Source: Panopea generosa (lineage: Eukaryota; Mollusca; Bivalvia; Adapedonta; Hiatellidae). From it: a DNA stretch of 64,000 nt. Below, piece by piece: positions 1-12,777 of this stretch (its first letter is position 1; each line of letters opens with the position of its first letter). The notes beneath the pieces were generated by a model. It was not told the DNA's origin and searched no databases. It saw only the letters and a program-made list of their open reading frames with translations. The stretch covers positions 43,301,616-43,365,615 of the forward strand of contig CM055901.1 of assembly GCA_029582155.1 (NCBI GenBank), given 5' to 3'. A program made the position numbers and the translations under genes.

Positions 1-2059
1 TCTGTTAAAGTTAATAAGTCAGACAATGGGAAATGTGATATTTGTGTAGTTGTAATACTTTGCATGTGTGTGTGAGTTTTTCTAGCTAGAATCTGCAGTA
101 AGTCTATCGAGTGTCTTTTTATCATTTTCATCATATAACCGGTTTTACTTTTATCATATTTTATGTTTTATATTCACGAGAGAGACGCTTTTATGTTTCG
201 ACATGCTAGGCAAGTTGGTGGAACTTGTGGCCGTACCCTTTTGCTTATATGTATGTTAAAAGCATATAATACGTTTATACTAAACTAGGTATGTTGTCCA
301 TTACCAGAATATTAATATAGATTCAACTATGAGCTCTTATACAGTATAAAAAAATTGTAACGTGTTTACATTTTAAATGCATTTCACAAACTTTAATTCC
401 CGCAGCAGGAATACAAAACATGCAATGTACTTGAATAAGAGTTCTGCTGTATTCCTTTTTCGTAAATTTCACGACTTTTTTTTTTAAGTGTGTGAAATTT
501 CACGGGTTTGAACTCTATGACCCGTTTGTCATATTATCCAACAGTCAACCTCGACCCCATCTATAACCACAAATATATATGTTCCCATGGATTTTGTCAC
601 CGTTCCTTCAATTATTCGTGACCATGTCTATGCGACACTGGAACATGTTATACGTGTTCTCGGTGCACATGTCTCAATGTCAATCGAGTGGCCCTTAAGA
701 TGGCAGCCAAGAGACGACTTCCCCATCCTTTATTGCCTTGCTTCCAATTTCGCTCCTATGTCAGGCGACTGAACCTTGTGTTTAATGATTCTATATTGCG
801 TGAAGGGCAGTATATACCATAGCACAATCAATAACAAGAACAATGCCTACTTAAACACATATCTCTAACTTTAAGTGTTAAATGACGCAAACGCTATTGT
901 TGAACTATATATCTGTGTGGTTGCGGACGTGCACAATTTAAAGTATGCAATGCAAAACGCATGTACAGGGCTTTTCATGCGTCATATTTTTTATTGTTTT
1001 ACTGACTCATCATTGAAAAACGTTTTATTTTCCGGTGATTCTCGGATATTTACGTTATTTGTTAAATAGGTGAACCATTACATTGGCGATTGTTAAGTCT
1101 GCTGCAACAAATGGTGGGCAACTTTATGCTCTTTGGTGTTACAACTCGTTTTTGGCACTGACACCTCTTTTATGGACAACTGATCACTTGGTAGGCTTGA
1201 ACCATTCGTCACAAGCTGCCTGTTTGTGTATAAATGCTCAGTTCTGATCGTCATGTGACGTACAAGTAATACAGAGCATTTTTTTTGTTTTATGTTCTAG
1301 TAAGTATTGCGTTATTCCGCGAACAGGGCATAATGCACAAGTCATTCTGAATAATATTTCAATGTCCCTTTTAATGATTCCACAATCAGCGATTAGCTAC
1401 TTTAAAATGTGACAATAGCCACCTGAACACTTCTTTATATAGTAATGAACAGCTGGTCCTCTTGTGATATCACAATGGGCAATTTATCAATATGTGATGT
1501 TGCAATAAAGATCTAAAACATTAATTAAATATTTATTTTACTGACTCAACTAAAATAAACCTGAGCATCTAAAAGGTACCAAAGATTAACTCAAACTGTC
1601 TCTGTCTCTGTCTCTCTAATTTAGATGTTATAAACGCTTTTTGTGTTTGTTTTTATTTATACTTTCTTAATTACATCTATATAATCATAAATACAATTAT
1701 TTTTCTGGGACACGTTCACGAGTTATTGCAGTTTAATTGAGAACGTCGGACTTTTCTTCAAACATGTGCAAAAATATCATCATTGCACTATTTTTATAAA
1801 TATTTATCTTATGGGACATTAAACATTGTATTTTGTATTTATAAATAGCTCTCTTTATATACTCTAGCACTTAAACATGACAAATTATCTGTTTATTTAT
1901 CAGCAAATGTTATCTCTTTTTTTTCAACACAGAAAAGCTCCGCAGTGATATTCGTATTTTTCGTTTTTCGATAGTTTAATATTTTGATATAAGAGGCCTA
2001 AGTGCTAACTATGCTTGTATAATATGAATATTTCGAGTACAACCAGGCTAAATGTGCTG
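1..2059. other. intergenic, nothing recognised
   Basis: AT-rich sequence with only short chance open frames. The 61-codon frame at 587-772 matches no family I know. A short CTGTCT run lies near 1602-1616. No convincing exon, RNA gene or repeat boundary was seen. Confidence 0.5.
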
Positions 2060-3666
2060 TTGTCGTTTACAGTGAATCGAAGTCGGATTTTGAGATAAGT
2101 GCAAGGAACTGGAGACTTGGTACCAATTTAATCTCGGAAAATGTCAAATATACTCTTCTTGGTATTGCATTGCGTAAGTATTCTCTTACGAATGAAAATA
2201 TTCACGATGCTAGCACAAAACTACGTGGAACATTACTATGCATTACCAAAAGCGGAATTAGCTCTAACGCCTGTCTCAATCAACTCACTTTCAAAAATTA
2301 TCAGTCATTTGTGCAGTCAAAAGCACTATACGGGTGCGAACTGTATGACTAAATCCAATGTACTGGTACTTGAGCGTTCCCACCGATTCTGCATAACATT
2401 TATGTTAAAATTACTTCTCCATACAAGCAATGACGCTGCTTTACTGTCGAAAGGAGTTGTGCCGAGTTTAACTAAAATTGACTTCAAAAGGCTACAGTTC
2501 CCAGGACAGCTCCGTAGATTACCGTGTAACTACTAAACTTAACAGATATTCGTTCTCAGACTGGCCAGTAATGCTTATTGCATTGAGAGATTTGCCCGAC
2601 TTATTCAGAATACTGCATAAACATGGGCTCATTAATTATATAAAGGAATTCATAGAATTTGCCAGTTTTCTGTCAAAAGACACGTGAAAGTGTAATAAAC
2701 TATGAACACGAACACTTTTTTGAGAGAATGTGTCAAAGTGTATCGATTGAGCAATGTTTCTCCATTTTTGACTTTCAAAACCCTTGTGTTCTTTGGAGGC
2801 TCAGTCGTAAGTACTCGTCTGTGAAAATGTATTGTTTTAGCGAGTTAAGATATCTTATCCTACCATACAGCCGATATATGCATAAAGTGAACCTTTAAGG
2901 TTGACAACAGTATAATTCGTTTGTGCGTGCAATGTACATTAACGCAAGCGTTTATGGGAAAGTATTATTGGACATTAGTGTACAGTGCTTTAACATATTG
3001 ATAAGTCAATCACCTGCCTATCAAATTATAGACCTTCTGACCGTGCTTAAACATTACCATCCAATTGCTGATGATAGTGAAACAGTTATGTTAGCTGATG
3101 TAAAAGCATGTCATAAACTTATCATGTAATAAGTAAGTTAAATAAAGGTGACTTATGTAAGTATATTCTAACAGTAAACTTTGATTTATATGCAGCTACT
3201 CTGAGCATTGTGTTTCAATTCAACAAGATTAATTGTCGGGTACAAACTGAGCTTCCGTTCCAGTGCGTGTATGTTATGTCTTCAGCCAAACAAAAGTGAC
3301 TTAATAATATAATATATAATATATTTCAATATGTATATCGGTACCAGTACAATACGTACCTAGTTTGTGTCTTGTGCTTCGTTTCGACAAGATTGATTAC
3401 TGGGTACAAACTGACCTATGGCTTTTGTTTTTGTATGCTTACTAGTGCACTTACATGTGTAGGTATTTTAGTACCGAGTTTGAGTCTTGTGTTTCTTCTC
3501 GTCAAGACTCATTTAGTGGGTACAACTAGTTATTAGAAATTGTATAGCATGTAATCAATATGTATGTGCGTATATATATATGTGACCTTTCTGTTCTGTT
3601 TTTGCCTGTATATGTTTTGTATTATAATATGTCGCTCTCCCTCCAGCGAAGGTAATAAAGATACAT
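2060..3666 (+). mobile_element. LINE 3' end (non-LTR retrotransposon), decayed
   Basis: Conceptual translation across shifting frames gives the C-terminal third of a non-LTR reverse transcriptase protein. It includes the block TKLRGTLLCITKSGIS, then QSFVQSKALYGCELYD, then LERSHRFCITFM (2352 onward) and DFKRLQFPGQLRRLP. This order (connection region, then a zinc-knuckle-like tail) is typical of Jockey/CR1-group elements in bivalves. The reading frame shifts at least three times (about 2350, 2480 and 2660), so the copy is dead. After the coding part ends near 3130 there is a 3' UTR with three degraded tandem copies of an approximately 120-140-bp unit. The element ends near 3666 in CTCCCTCCAGCGAAGGTAAT followed by AAAGATA, which looks like a LINE 3' terminus. 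It is 5' truncated. Family assignment beyond non-LTR is tentative. Confidence 0.75.
3206..3540 (+). repeat. three degenerate tandem units in the LINE 3' UTR
   Basis: The motif CAAGATTAATTGTCGGGTAC near 3227 recurs as CAAGATTGATTACTGGGTAC near 3388 and CAAGACTCATTTAGTGGGTA near 3502. Each is preceded by a GTGTTTC or GTGCTTC stretch, and the second and third also by a GTACC-containing stretch. Spacing is about 115-160 bp. Confidence 0.55.
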
Positions 3667-6029
3667 ATCAATAATTTGTACATTTGAATAAGATGTATTA
3701 CTTAAAATAGCAACAGTGACGTAAATGTTATTGAGTGTGTATTTACATAAGTGTAATATTAATACAAAATACACAAATGTTATATTTATATATTTTACAA
3801 AATACAATATTAACACAAATTTTATTTTATAGCATTTAGATAATTCCAACTACCAATCCCATTAACTCATTATTCTCCCCGTCAATGAGGTATTGTGGGC
3901 CAGGGAGGAACATCCCACCATCCACATATAAACAATAAACATGCAGACATGTAAACGATCCTTGTGTAATAAATTTTTTAAAACATGTTCTGACCTGTTT
4001 TAATTATTGTTTCTCATAATTTTCTATAGAGAATGACATGGTTATTTGTTAGATTTAAGGATTGTTTTATATGATGTTTTTACTGTGTATTAACCATGAT
4101 GAGAATTAAATAAGGAATACAATCCTCAAACCCCATAAACAACGATAACTCGCACACAACACTCATTCTAAGTAAATTTTGTATACGACTGCGAAATACA
4201 TAATTATGTATTTGTATTGTCTTTGATTCTATGTTTCTGTATGTCCTTGATATAATAATAAAGAAGCAAGGGAAAAATAAATGAGCTTCCAGGTAAACGT
4301 TGGGGATGAGGAGTGGATTTGGAGGCACAGATAAGGTTATAGTATAACAGTAGTTTCGTACAACATTTCTACCTAAATGAATTGAACTCATGTACTTCCT
4401 ACCCATCTCAATCCCTGTGCTTATTTGATTTTGATTTTTGTAAAATTAATATGCATATCATTTATTTATATAATTTTATGCAAGTTTTATTGAGGGTTGG
4501 CCTACACCTATCATCCATTTTTACTATATATGATCACTGAGGAGAATAAACGGGCCACCATTGATTTGGTGATTTAAATGATTAAATATAATGATATAAA
4601 GTAATGATCTAATCGTTATGTTAATTGACTGGTACGGCGCTGTCTGGTCGATTATGACCAACAAAAGGGACCAATGAAACATTTTGTACTTTCAAACTGA
4701 ACAGCCGTGAGATTTTGTAAAACGATAAGACGAAATCCACTGCTTCGCAAGTACGGATTAGTTCGTATATATGCTTATAAAACAAAATAAATTAAAATAA
4801 TTTTGGTCGTATCTTAATTCATGTAATTGGAACATATTTGTAATTCAAATAATCTTAATGATGCTTCTTACATGTAATTCGGTTGTTTTCATATAATATA
4901 GGCCCTATGTATTTCGAATAACGAAGAATTCACTGCAGTAAAAACGAGATATTTTGAACTGAGTTTGAATAATGTTTTATCGTCTAATTTGTTATCACGT
5001 TTATATATATTAGAACAAAAATACAATAAATTTGAAAATTCATCTCAAAAGAGATGTGACACTACGCTGTGAGTAATAAAAGTGCACTACGCTCCCTGGC
5101 CAGCGGACGATTTGCCCATTTACATCACCTTAACTCAGATCCCAGAACAGACTCGAACTATTCCGCAACCGATGCTCCGGGAGTGGATTACTGAGCGTGT
5201 ATTTGTTTGTATAATGGGAAAAACGACTGATAATAGAAAGAACAAACAAATTAGATTTTGGACTAAAAAGTCTAGTTCTTAGAAACATGAACGTTTTACT
5301 TCTGATAGTTAATCTCCTGTACGATCTGCGTTCACTCTTGCCTCCAATTATTTACGTACTAGCTCAGAGCCGCCATCAATTTTTATTTTATAATTACACG
5401 TCAGTAGAACTAATTGTGTGATATGTTCACGATACGGCAGCGGGATAAGTTGGCACTCGGTTATTCATAAAATATTGCGAGTAACCCGAGACTTAAAAAA
5501 AACATTTTAACTCTTGGAAAAAAATGAACTCGCTTGGTCTGAAGTTGTATCTAAAAAAAGAATTATCGAAATACACTTATTTTTTTTACTTAAAAAAGAG
5601 TTCATAGTGTAATAAAATGGTTAATGCACGTAGTTGAAAAGGAAGAAAAGAACATAAATAGTGCAAGGACGAGCATATCAATGATTTTAAGGCGTTTCAC
5701 TTATGACATTATCTACGAGGCTAATTAAACATATCTGGATGTATATCAGAGTGATATATGTGTTTGTTGTGGCTCCATTTTGAAATAAATTTACACTTAC
5801 TGACCTTTCTTTCTATCTCATATCGAGATAGAAATAATTTATATAAATATCAAATAGTGTAGGAATAAATGTTAAATCGTTGACGAATGTGTGCATGATA
5901 TTAAGTAATGGTAGATTGATAATTAAGACAACATGTTTATTACCACGACAACACGGTTTTTACCACATAAAACAACATAACTAACGCCATTCGTGGTATC
6001 ATGAGTGAACTACGCTTTTAAGCTTGTGA
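3667..6029. other. intergenic; possible SINE scrap at 5080-5200
   Basis: AT-rich with no supported gene. Around 5090-5200 the minus strand reads like a tRNA-derived SINE head, with a box-B-like GTTCGAGTC and a GGAGCATCGGTTGCGGAA stretch, but no clear body or tail. The 108-codon minus frame at 4080-4406 has no recognisable domain. Confidence 0.35.
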
Positions 6030-7040
6030 CCAAAATTGCAATATAAAGTTCATAAAAACACTTTCCATTGATCAAAGAATCTTTCTCCAAAAAGCAAAAT
6101 TTATATACAGAGTTTCAAAAAACAATGCACATTCGTATATAACAGATATGTTTGATGCCAATGATAACGTACGTAGAAAACTACGTTCAACAAATGAATT
6201 AAAATTTATCACTCCAAAACCCAACAGGGAATTATTCAAAGGTAGTTTGTCCTACTCTGTAACTTTAATGTGGAATAGTATACCGGTTAATATCAGAAAC
6301 TGTACTACACTCAAAAGTTTTTCAACAAATTGTGTTAAATGGTTACAAACAGAATGAACTAATTCATATGTCACGATTATGATATTTAGTTATAATTAAA
6401 CAATCACTATCGCAAGTGCTACAAATTAGCCACTACCTCCAATGTACACACGTATATTATTATTTGTATATATATTTATTTTGCTGATATGCCAATCAAC
6501 TTGTATATTGTATTAACTGTGCATAATTATACTTGTTTATGTTGCTGTTTTAGCAGATGTAGTGTTATTCACTTTTTTGATAAATTATATATGTATGATT
6601 TTTAAACAAAGAGACTTTCAAATGATCGCTTAAAAAATCTAAAAAAAAATTATATACATGTAGTTATCGTTTTTCATTTACAATCAATGTGCTTTCAATG
6701 CTTATAAAATGTTTTTATTTTGTTTCCATTGTATTTTGTTTCGCTATTGTATTTTGTAAATGTATCTTTAGAGGATTCTAGGGAAGATTAGTTTCAAACT
6801 AATTGGGCAGCCCTCTTTAAATAAAGACTTTCATTCATTCGTTCGTTCATTCATTCATTCATTCATTCATTCATTCATTCATTCATTCATTCATTCATTC
6901 ATGTATTCATTCATTCATTCATTCATTCATTCATTCATTCATGCATTCATTCATTCATTCATTCATTCATTCATTCATTCATTCATTCATTCATGCATTC
7001 ATTCATTCATTCATTCATTCATTCATTCATTCATTTTTAT
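6030..7040 (+). mobile_element. LINE (CR1/L2-like) 3' end with CATT tail
   Basis: The last about 105 codons of a non-LTR reverse transcriptase ORF are readable (about 6042-6357): LSIDQRIFLQKAKFIYRVS, then the C-terminal block with SYSVTLMWNSIPVNIRN. That block is the standard ending of CR1/L2/Jockey polymerase ORFs. A 3' UTR of about 430 bp follows. It ends with the perfect palindrome ATTAGTTTCAAACTAAT (6787-6803), then TTGGGCAGCCCTCTTTAAAT, AAAGACTTT and a long CATT repeat. This hairpin-plus-microsatellite ending is the known 3' terminus of CR1/L2-type LINEs, where the hairpin is thought to be read by the reverse transcriptase. The copy is severely 5' truncated, but its last coding segment is open. 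Confidence 0.85.
6829..7034 (+). repeat. (CATT)n microsatellite, LINE tail
   Basis: About 50 CATT units with occasional CGTT, CATG and TGTA interruptions, directly continuous with the LINE 3' end. It probably grew from the element's own short tail. The repetitive Ser-Phe-Ile-His open frame over it is an artefact. Confidence 0.95.
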
Positions 7041-7479
7041 TTATTCAAACAGTCTAAATACCGTGCAGATAGCCACAGCCATTTTTCAGCAGCTGATCTG
7101 CACACAGGCATGGTTTTACAAAAAACAAACCTAAAGACTGACATTATTTTCTGCAACCAAACGCACAGAAACACTTTCGTTACAGATCAGAATATCTCAT
7201 AAACATAAGTCGTATGGATAATGTAGATATATTCGTAATACAAACGTCCAACTAAGCGATAAACATGTCTTATCTCCCCTGAATAATTGCTTCTGATCCG
7301 TCCAACTGATATTTTGTTTCCAGGATTACGCTGTTGTGTTTTCTTTAACATTTGTTTTTAAGATATTTATTGACCGTGTATTGCTGTTTAATTTTAATGT
7401 TGATATGGAGAATAAAGTACTTATTATTGATGAATATGCATAAAAATGAATTATCGGCTCTTTGCATCTTTTACACGAA
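7041..7479. other. intergenic, nothing recognised
   Basis: Unique-looking AT-rich sequence between the LINE tail and a SINE remnant. No exon or RNA signal seen. Confidence 0.4.
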
Positions 7480-7685
7480 CGATGATAGAGTACTCGGTGA
7501 CCGATTGCAAAATAAACCCAGAGCTTATATGAATCGCTCTCAGGTACCCTTCCTGGGTAGAACCAGTATTGAGTGTTTTATATGTCCTTCTTTTTTTGGA
7601 ATATCATCGGATCGGTCGAGCTGGGGATCGACCTCACAACATCTGGCGCTGACGGCAAACTCTCTATTCACTGCATTACTGTATT
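7480..7685 (-). mobile_element. tRNA-derived SINE remnant (family E)
   Basis: The minus strand reads a box-B-like GGTCGATCCCCAGCTCGACC, then CTCAATACTGGTTCTACCCA and ATTCATATAAGCTCTGGG. The same order of blocks occurs on the plus strand at 54600-54765, which makes it a dispersed SINE rather than a tRNA gene. The head is decayed and box A is unclear. Confidence 0.55.
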
Positions 7686-10487
7686 AAGGGAAACGACCAG
7701 TTTTTAGACCTGATCCTATATTTATTAAGGAATATGGCTGGTATATATACCTGACCCTTTGTTCATTAAGGATTGTTACTCGTATTAAGATCTGATCCTT
7801 TGTTCATTACGGAATGTAACTCGTATTTAGACCTGACCTTTTGTTCATTAAGGAATGTGACTCGTATTTACATCTGACCTTTTATTCATTAAGGAATGTG
7901 ACTCGTATTTAGGCTTGACCTTTTGTTCATTAAGGAATGTGACTGGTATTTAAACCTGAACCTTTGTTCATTAAGGGATGTGACTAGTATTGAGACCTGA
8001 CCCTTTGTTTATTAAGGAATGTGACCGGTATTTAGACCTGACCTTTTGTTCATTTAATGAATGTGGCTGGTTTTTACACCGACCCTTTGTTCATTAAGGA
8101 ATGTGGCTGTTATAAGACCTGTTCCTATATTCACCAAAGAATGTGGCTTGTATTTAGACCTGACTCTTTGTTCATTAAGGAGTGTTACTGGTATTTAGAC
8201 CTGATCCTTTGTTCATTAAGGAATATGACTCGTATACAGACCTGATCATTTATTCATTATGAATTGTGGTTGGTATTAAGACCGGTTCCTTTGTTCATGA
8301 ATGAATGTGACTGGTATTTAGACCTGATCCTTTGTTCATTAAGAAATGTGGTTGGTATTTAGACCTGATCCTTTGTTCATGAAAGAGTGTGATTGGTATT
8401 TAGACCTGATCCTTTCTTCATGAAGGCGTGTGACTGGTATTTAGACCTGATCCTTTGTTCATTAAAAATTGTGGTTGGTATTTAGACCTGATCTTTTGTT
8501 CATTAAGAAATGTGGCAGGTATTTAGACCTGATCCTTTGTTCATTAAGGAATGTGACTCGTTTTTAGACCTAAGAAATGTGGCTGGTATTTAGACCTGAT
8601 CCTTTGCTCATTAAGGAATGTGACTCGTATTTAGACCTGATCTTTTGTTCATTAAGGAATGTGACTCGTATTTAGACCTAACCCTTTGTTCATTAAGGAG
8701 TGTGACTCGTATATACACCTGATCCTTTGTTCATTAAGAATTGTTGTTGGTATTTAGATCTGAAGCTTTGTTCATTGAGTATTGTGGTTGGTATTTAGAC
8801 CTGATCATTTGTTCATAAAGGAGTGTGGCTGGTGTTTAGACCTGATCCTTTGTTCATTAAAAAATGTGGCTGGTATTAAAACCTGATTCTTTGTTCATTA
8901 AGGAATGTGACTTGTATTAAGACCTGACCTTTTGTGCATTAAGGAATGTGACTCGTATTTAGACCTGATCCTTTCTTCATTAAGAAAAGTGGCTGGTATT
9001 TTAACCTGATCCTTTGTTCATTAAGGAATGTGACACGTATATAAACCTTATCCTTTATCTATTAAGGAATGTGACTCGTATTAAGACCTGACCTTTTGTT
9101 CATTAAGAATTGTGGTTGGTATTTAGACCTGATCCTTTGTTCATGGAGGAGTGTGACGCGTTTTAAGACCTGACCATTTGTTCATTAACGAATGTGGCTG
9201 GTATTTAGACCTGACCTTTTGTTCATTAACGAACGCGGCTGGCATTTAGACCAGACCTTTTGTTCATTAAGGAATGCAGCTGGTATTAAGACCTGACATT
9301 TTGTTCATTATGGAATATGGCAGGTATTTAGACCTGATCCTTTGTTCATTATGGAATGTGACTGGTATTAAGACCTGACCTTTTGTTCATTAAGGAGTGT
9401 GACTGGTATTAAGACCCCACCTTTTGTTCATTAAGGAATGTGGCTGGTATTTAGACCTGACCTTTTGTTCATTATGGTGTGTGACCGGTAATAAGACCTG
9501 ACCTTTTGTTAATTAAGGAGTGTGACTGTTATTAAAACATGACATTTTGTTCATTAAGGAATGTGGCTGGTATTTAGACCTGACCTTTTGTTCATTATGG
9601 TGTGTGACTGGTATTGAGACCTGACCTTTTGTTCACTAAGGAATGCGACTGGTAATAAGACCTGATCTTTTGTTCATTATGGATTGTGACTGGTATTAAG
9701 ACCTGACCTTTTGTTCATTATGGAGTTTGACTTGTATTAAGACCTGACATTTTGTTCATTATGGAGTGTGACTGGTATTAAGACCTGGCCTTTTGTTCAT
9801 TAATGAATGCAGCAGGTATTAAGACCTGACCTTTTGTTCATTATGGAGTTTGACTAGTATTAAGACCTGACCTTTTCTTCATTAAGGAGTGTGGCTGGTA
9901 TTAGGACCTGACCTTTTGTTCATTATGGAGTGTGACTGGTATTAAGACCTGACCTTTTCTTCATTAAGGAATGTGACTGGTATTTAGACCTGACCTTTTC
10001 TTCATTAAGGAGTGTGGCTGGTATTAAGACCAGACCTTTTGTTCATTAAGGAGTGTGACTGGCATTTAAAACCTGACCTTTTTTTCATTAAGGAGTGTGA
10101 CTGGTATTAAGACCTGACCTTTTGTTCATTAAGGAGTGTGACTAGTATTAAGACATGACCTTTTGTTCATTATGGAGTGTGACTGGTATTAATACCTGAC
10201 CTTTTGTTCATTAAGGAGTGTGACTGGTATTAAGACCTGACCTTTTGTTCATTAAGAAGTGTGACTAGTATTAAGACATGACCTTTTGTTCATTATGGAG
10301 TGTGACTGGTATTAATACCTGGCCCTTTCTTCATTAAGGAGTGTGACTAGTATTAAGACATGACCTTTTGTTCATTAAGGAGTGTGACTGGTATAAATAC
10401 CTGACCTTTTGTTCATTAAGGAGTGTGACTTGTATTAAGACCTGACCTTGTTTTTCTTTAAGGAATGTGACTGGTATTAAGACCTGA

Positions 10488-11264
10488 CCTTTTATTCATT
10501 AAGGAGTGTGACTGGTATTAGGACCTGACCTTTTGTTCATTAAGGAGTGTGGCTGGTATTAAGACCTGACCTTTTGTTCATTATGGAGTGTGACTGGTAT
10601 TAAGACCTGACCTTTTGTTCATTAAGGAATATGACTGGTATTAAGACCTGACCTTTTATTCATTATGGAGTGTGACTGGTATTAAGACCTGACTCTTTGT
10701 TCATTAAGGAATGCAGCAGGTATTTAGACCTGATTCTATGTTCATTAAGAAATATGACTCGTATTTAGATCTGACTCTTTGTTCATTAAAGAATGTAATT
10801 AATATTTAGACCTGACCCTATGCCCATTAAAGAACTGGATTTAGGCCTGACCTTTTGTTTATTAAGGAATGTGACTGGTATTAAGACCTGACCTTTTATT
10901 CATTAAGGAGTGTGACTGGTATTAAGACCTGACCTTTTGTTCATTAAGGAGTGTGGCTGGTATTAAGACCTGACCTTTTGTTCATTATGGAGTGTGACTG
11001 GTATTAAGACCTGACCTTTTGTTCATTAAGGAATATGACTGGTATTAAGACCTGACCTTTTATTCATTATGGAGTGTGACTGGTATTAAGACCTGACTCT
11101 TTGTTCATTAAGGAATGCAGCAGGTATTTAGACCTGATTCTATGTTCATTAAGAAATATGACTCGTATTTAGATCTGACTCTTTGTTCATTAAAGAATGT
11201 AATTAATATTTAGACCTGACCCTATGCCCATTAAAGAACTGGATTTAGGCCTGACCTTTTGTTC
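10488..11264 (+). repeat. 404-bp higher-order duplication inside the 41-bp array
   Basis: The rare unit AAGAAATATGACTCGTATTT at 10747 recurs at 11151 with the same neighbours on both sides. Those neighbours include the shortened unit CCCATTAAAGAACTGGATTT. The two halves look almost identical over more than 350 bp, so this is a recent segmental duplication within the array. Confidence 0.9.
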
Positions 11265-11517
11265 ATTAAGGAATGTGACTGGTATTAAAACCTGATATTT
11301 TGTTCATTATGGAGTGTGACTGGTATTAATACCTGACCTTTTGTTCATTATGGAATGTGACTGGTATTTAGACCTGACCTTTTGTTCATTAAGGAATACG
11401 GCAGGTATTTAGACCTGATCCTATGTTCATTAAGAAATGTGACTCGTATTTAGACCTGACTCATTGTTCATTAAAGAATGTTATTCATATTTAGACATGA
11501 CCCTATGCCCATTACGG

Positions 11518-11571
11518 ATCGTCTGTTAGCCCTCGATGGTATAAAATGACGCTAAATATTCAATCAATCAA
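11518..11571 (+). mobile_element. 5'-truncated SINE 3' end with 9-bp target duplication
   Basis: A 54-bp insert interrupts one 41-bp unit. It is flanked by the direct repeat CCATTACGG (11509-11517 and 11572-11580). It contains CCTCGATGGTATAAAATGAC followed by GCTAAATATTCAATCAATCAA-type tail sequence. The same tail ends the SINE copy at 46088-46330 and partly that at 44878-45165. Confidence 0.85.
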
Positions 11572-11679
11572 CCATTACGGAATGTGACTGGATTTAGGCC
11601 TGACATTTTGTTCACTTGTGACTGGAATGTGACTGATATTTAGACTTGGCCCTATGTTCATTAAGAATTGTGGCTGGTC

Positions 11680-12434
11680 AATTCATACTTTTTTTATTCC
11701 ATAACTCATGTTTTACTTGCTTAAAATATCCGTTTTGAATTATGTAATAAAGTACCGAGTGTGATTTTTCATGAATATATTGTCTAATTGAAAATGTCTA
11801 AGTTGCCAGGAATTGTATTTAATTTTCTTTCTACACAAGTTTTAACTTTTAAAATTCTTAATCCGACTATACAGTTGTATATTCAACATATTGAGTAATA
11901 TCAATGAACCCCAAGTGACCCCTGGGCCGAAGTTGTCCTAGATGCTGTCTCCATGCAGATTATAACTTTTTCTCAAACAATTTATGTTGGAAAATCTGCT
12001 AGTAGTTGATATTATGGACGATCGTTTTTCTTGATGTCATAATTATGAAGTTCTTATGAAAATATTTATTTATGTAAACCTAGTGTGTTTTTTTTATATT
12101 CATCAATAAAATCTTAAAATTGCGTTAATCTCCGAAAAAAAATAAATAAAAACAAAACACTCAGATCCAGCGGATTGTAAAAAGAACGTAAGCATAATGC
12201 TTAGCTTAATTATTAGAATAAATAACGTTAGAATAATAATTTAGATCCAGTAAAATTTTTAGATTTATATTTTTACGTTATTCCAAGGTTACCAGAATAT
12301 TTTTAAAGCATTATAGAAACACAGTGTTTTAGTTTCATTAATTTCATACAAATAGGTGTAATTACTTCAAAACGTGTTTGATAACAAGATATCATAATCT
12401 GCAAGTCTTATTTACTAGATTGTAAATTTGTTGC
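11680..12434. other. intergenic, nothing recognised
   Basis: AT-rich unique sequence after the satellite. No supported feature. Confidence 0.4.
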
Positions 12435-12680
12435 TCTTCTTAATGGTGTTTAACGATATTTTCAACACATGGCAGGTTTTATATTTTACAGGCGGAGGAA
12501 GACATTTGAATGAATGTGTGTAGAATCACCATCATTTCACAAGTGACTGGCAAACTTTCTCACATAAAGTGTTTGGACCGAGGTGTACGCGAACCTACGA
12601 CCTCAGCGGTGAGAGGTAAGTGATCATTAGAATGAATGTTAGGCTAATGGTTCCTTACGTACAACTGAGCGGCGTGAGGT
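12435..12680 (-). mobile_element. tRNA-derived SINE (family C), inverted
   Basis: On the minus strand the blocks are GATCACTTACCTCTCACCGC, then TGAGGTCGTAGGTTCGCGTA (box-B-like), TTTATGTGAGAAAGTTTGCC, a CATTCATTCAAATGTCTTCC stretch and ATGTGTTGAAAATATCGTTA. The same blocks in the same order occur at 46088-46330 (+). Shorter pieces lie at 45655-45764 and 59095-59190. This is a dispersed SINE; Pol III activity is not implied. Confidence 0.75.
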
Positions 12681-12777
12681 TATAACTCAAATTGCGATTT
12701 TCTAATTTTTACAAACAAGCAGAAGATAAAACCATTGCATTAATAAGAGACATACATATAAGGATGCGAATTCAAAT

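Larger units (their letters stand above)
7686..11679 (+). repeat. 41-bp minisatellite array, about 95 copies
   Basis: Head-to-tail units of about 41 bp built around TTCATTAAGGAATGTGACTG, then GTATTTAGACCTGACCTTTT and G. The left half is more diverged and the right half (from about 9400) more uniform, with an AAGGAGTGTGACTGGTATTA subtype. A 404-bp block of about ten units, including odd shortened ones, is duplicated: 10488-10860 repeats as 10892-11264. A truncated SINE is inserted at 11518-11571. No coding function is likely; all frames carry stops. Confidence 0.95.

Noticed and set aside
6901-7202. Ser-Phe-Ile-His repeat frames
   Set aside because: Translation of the CATT microsatellite.
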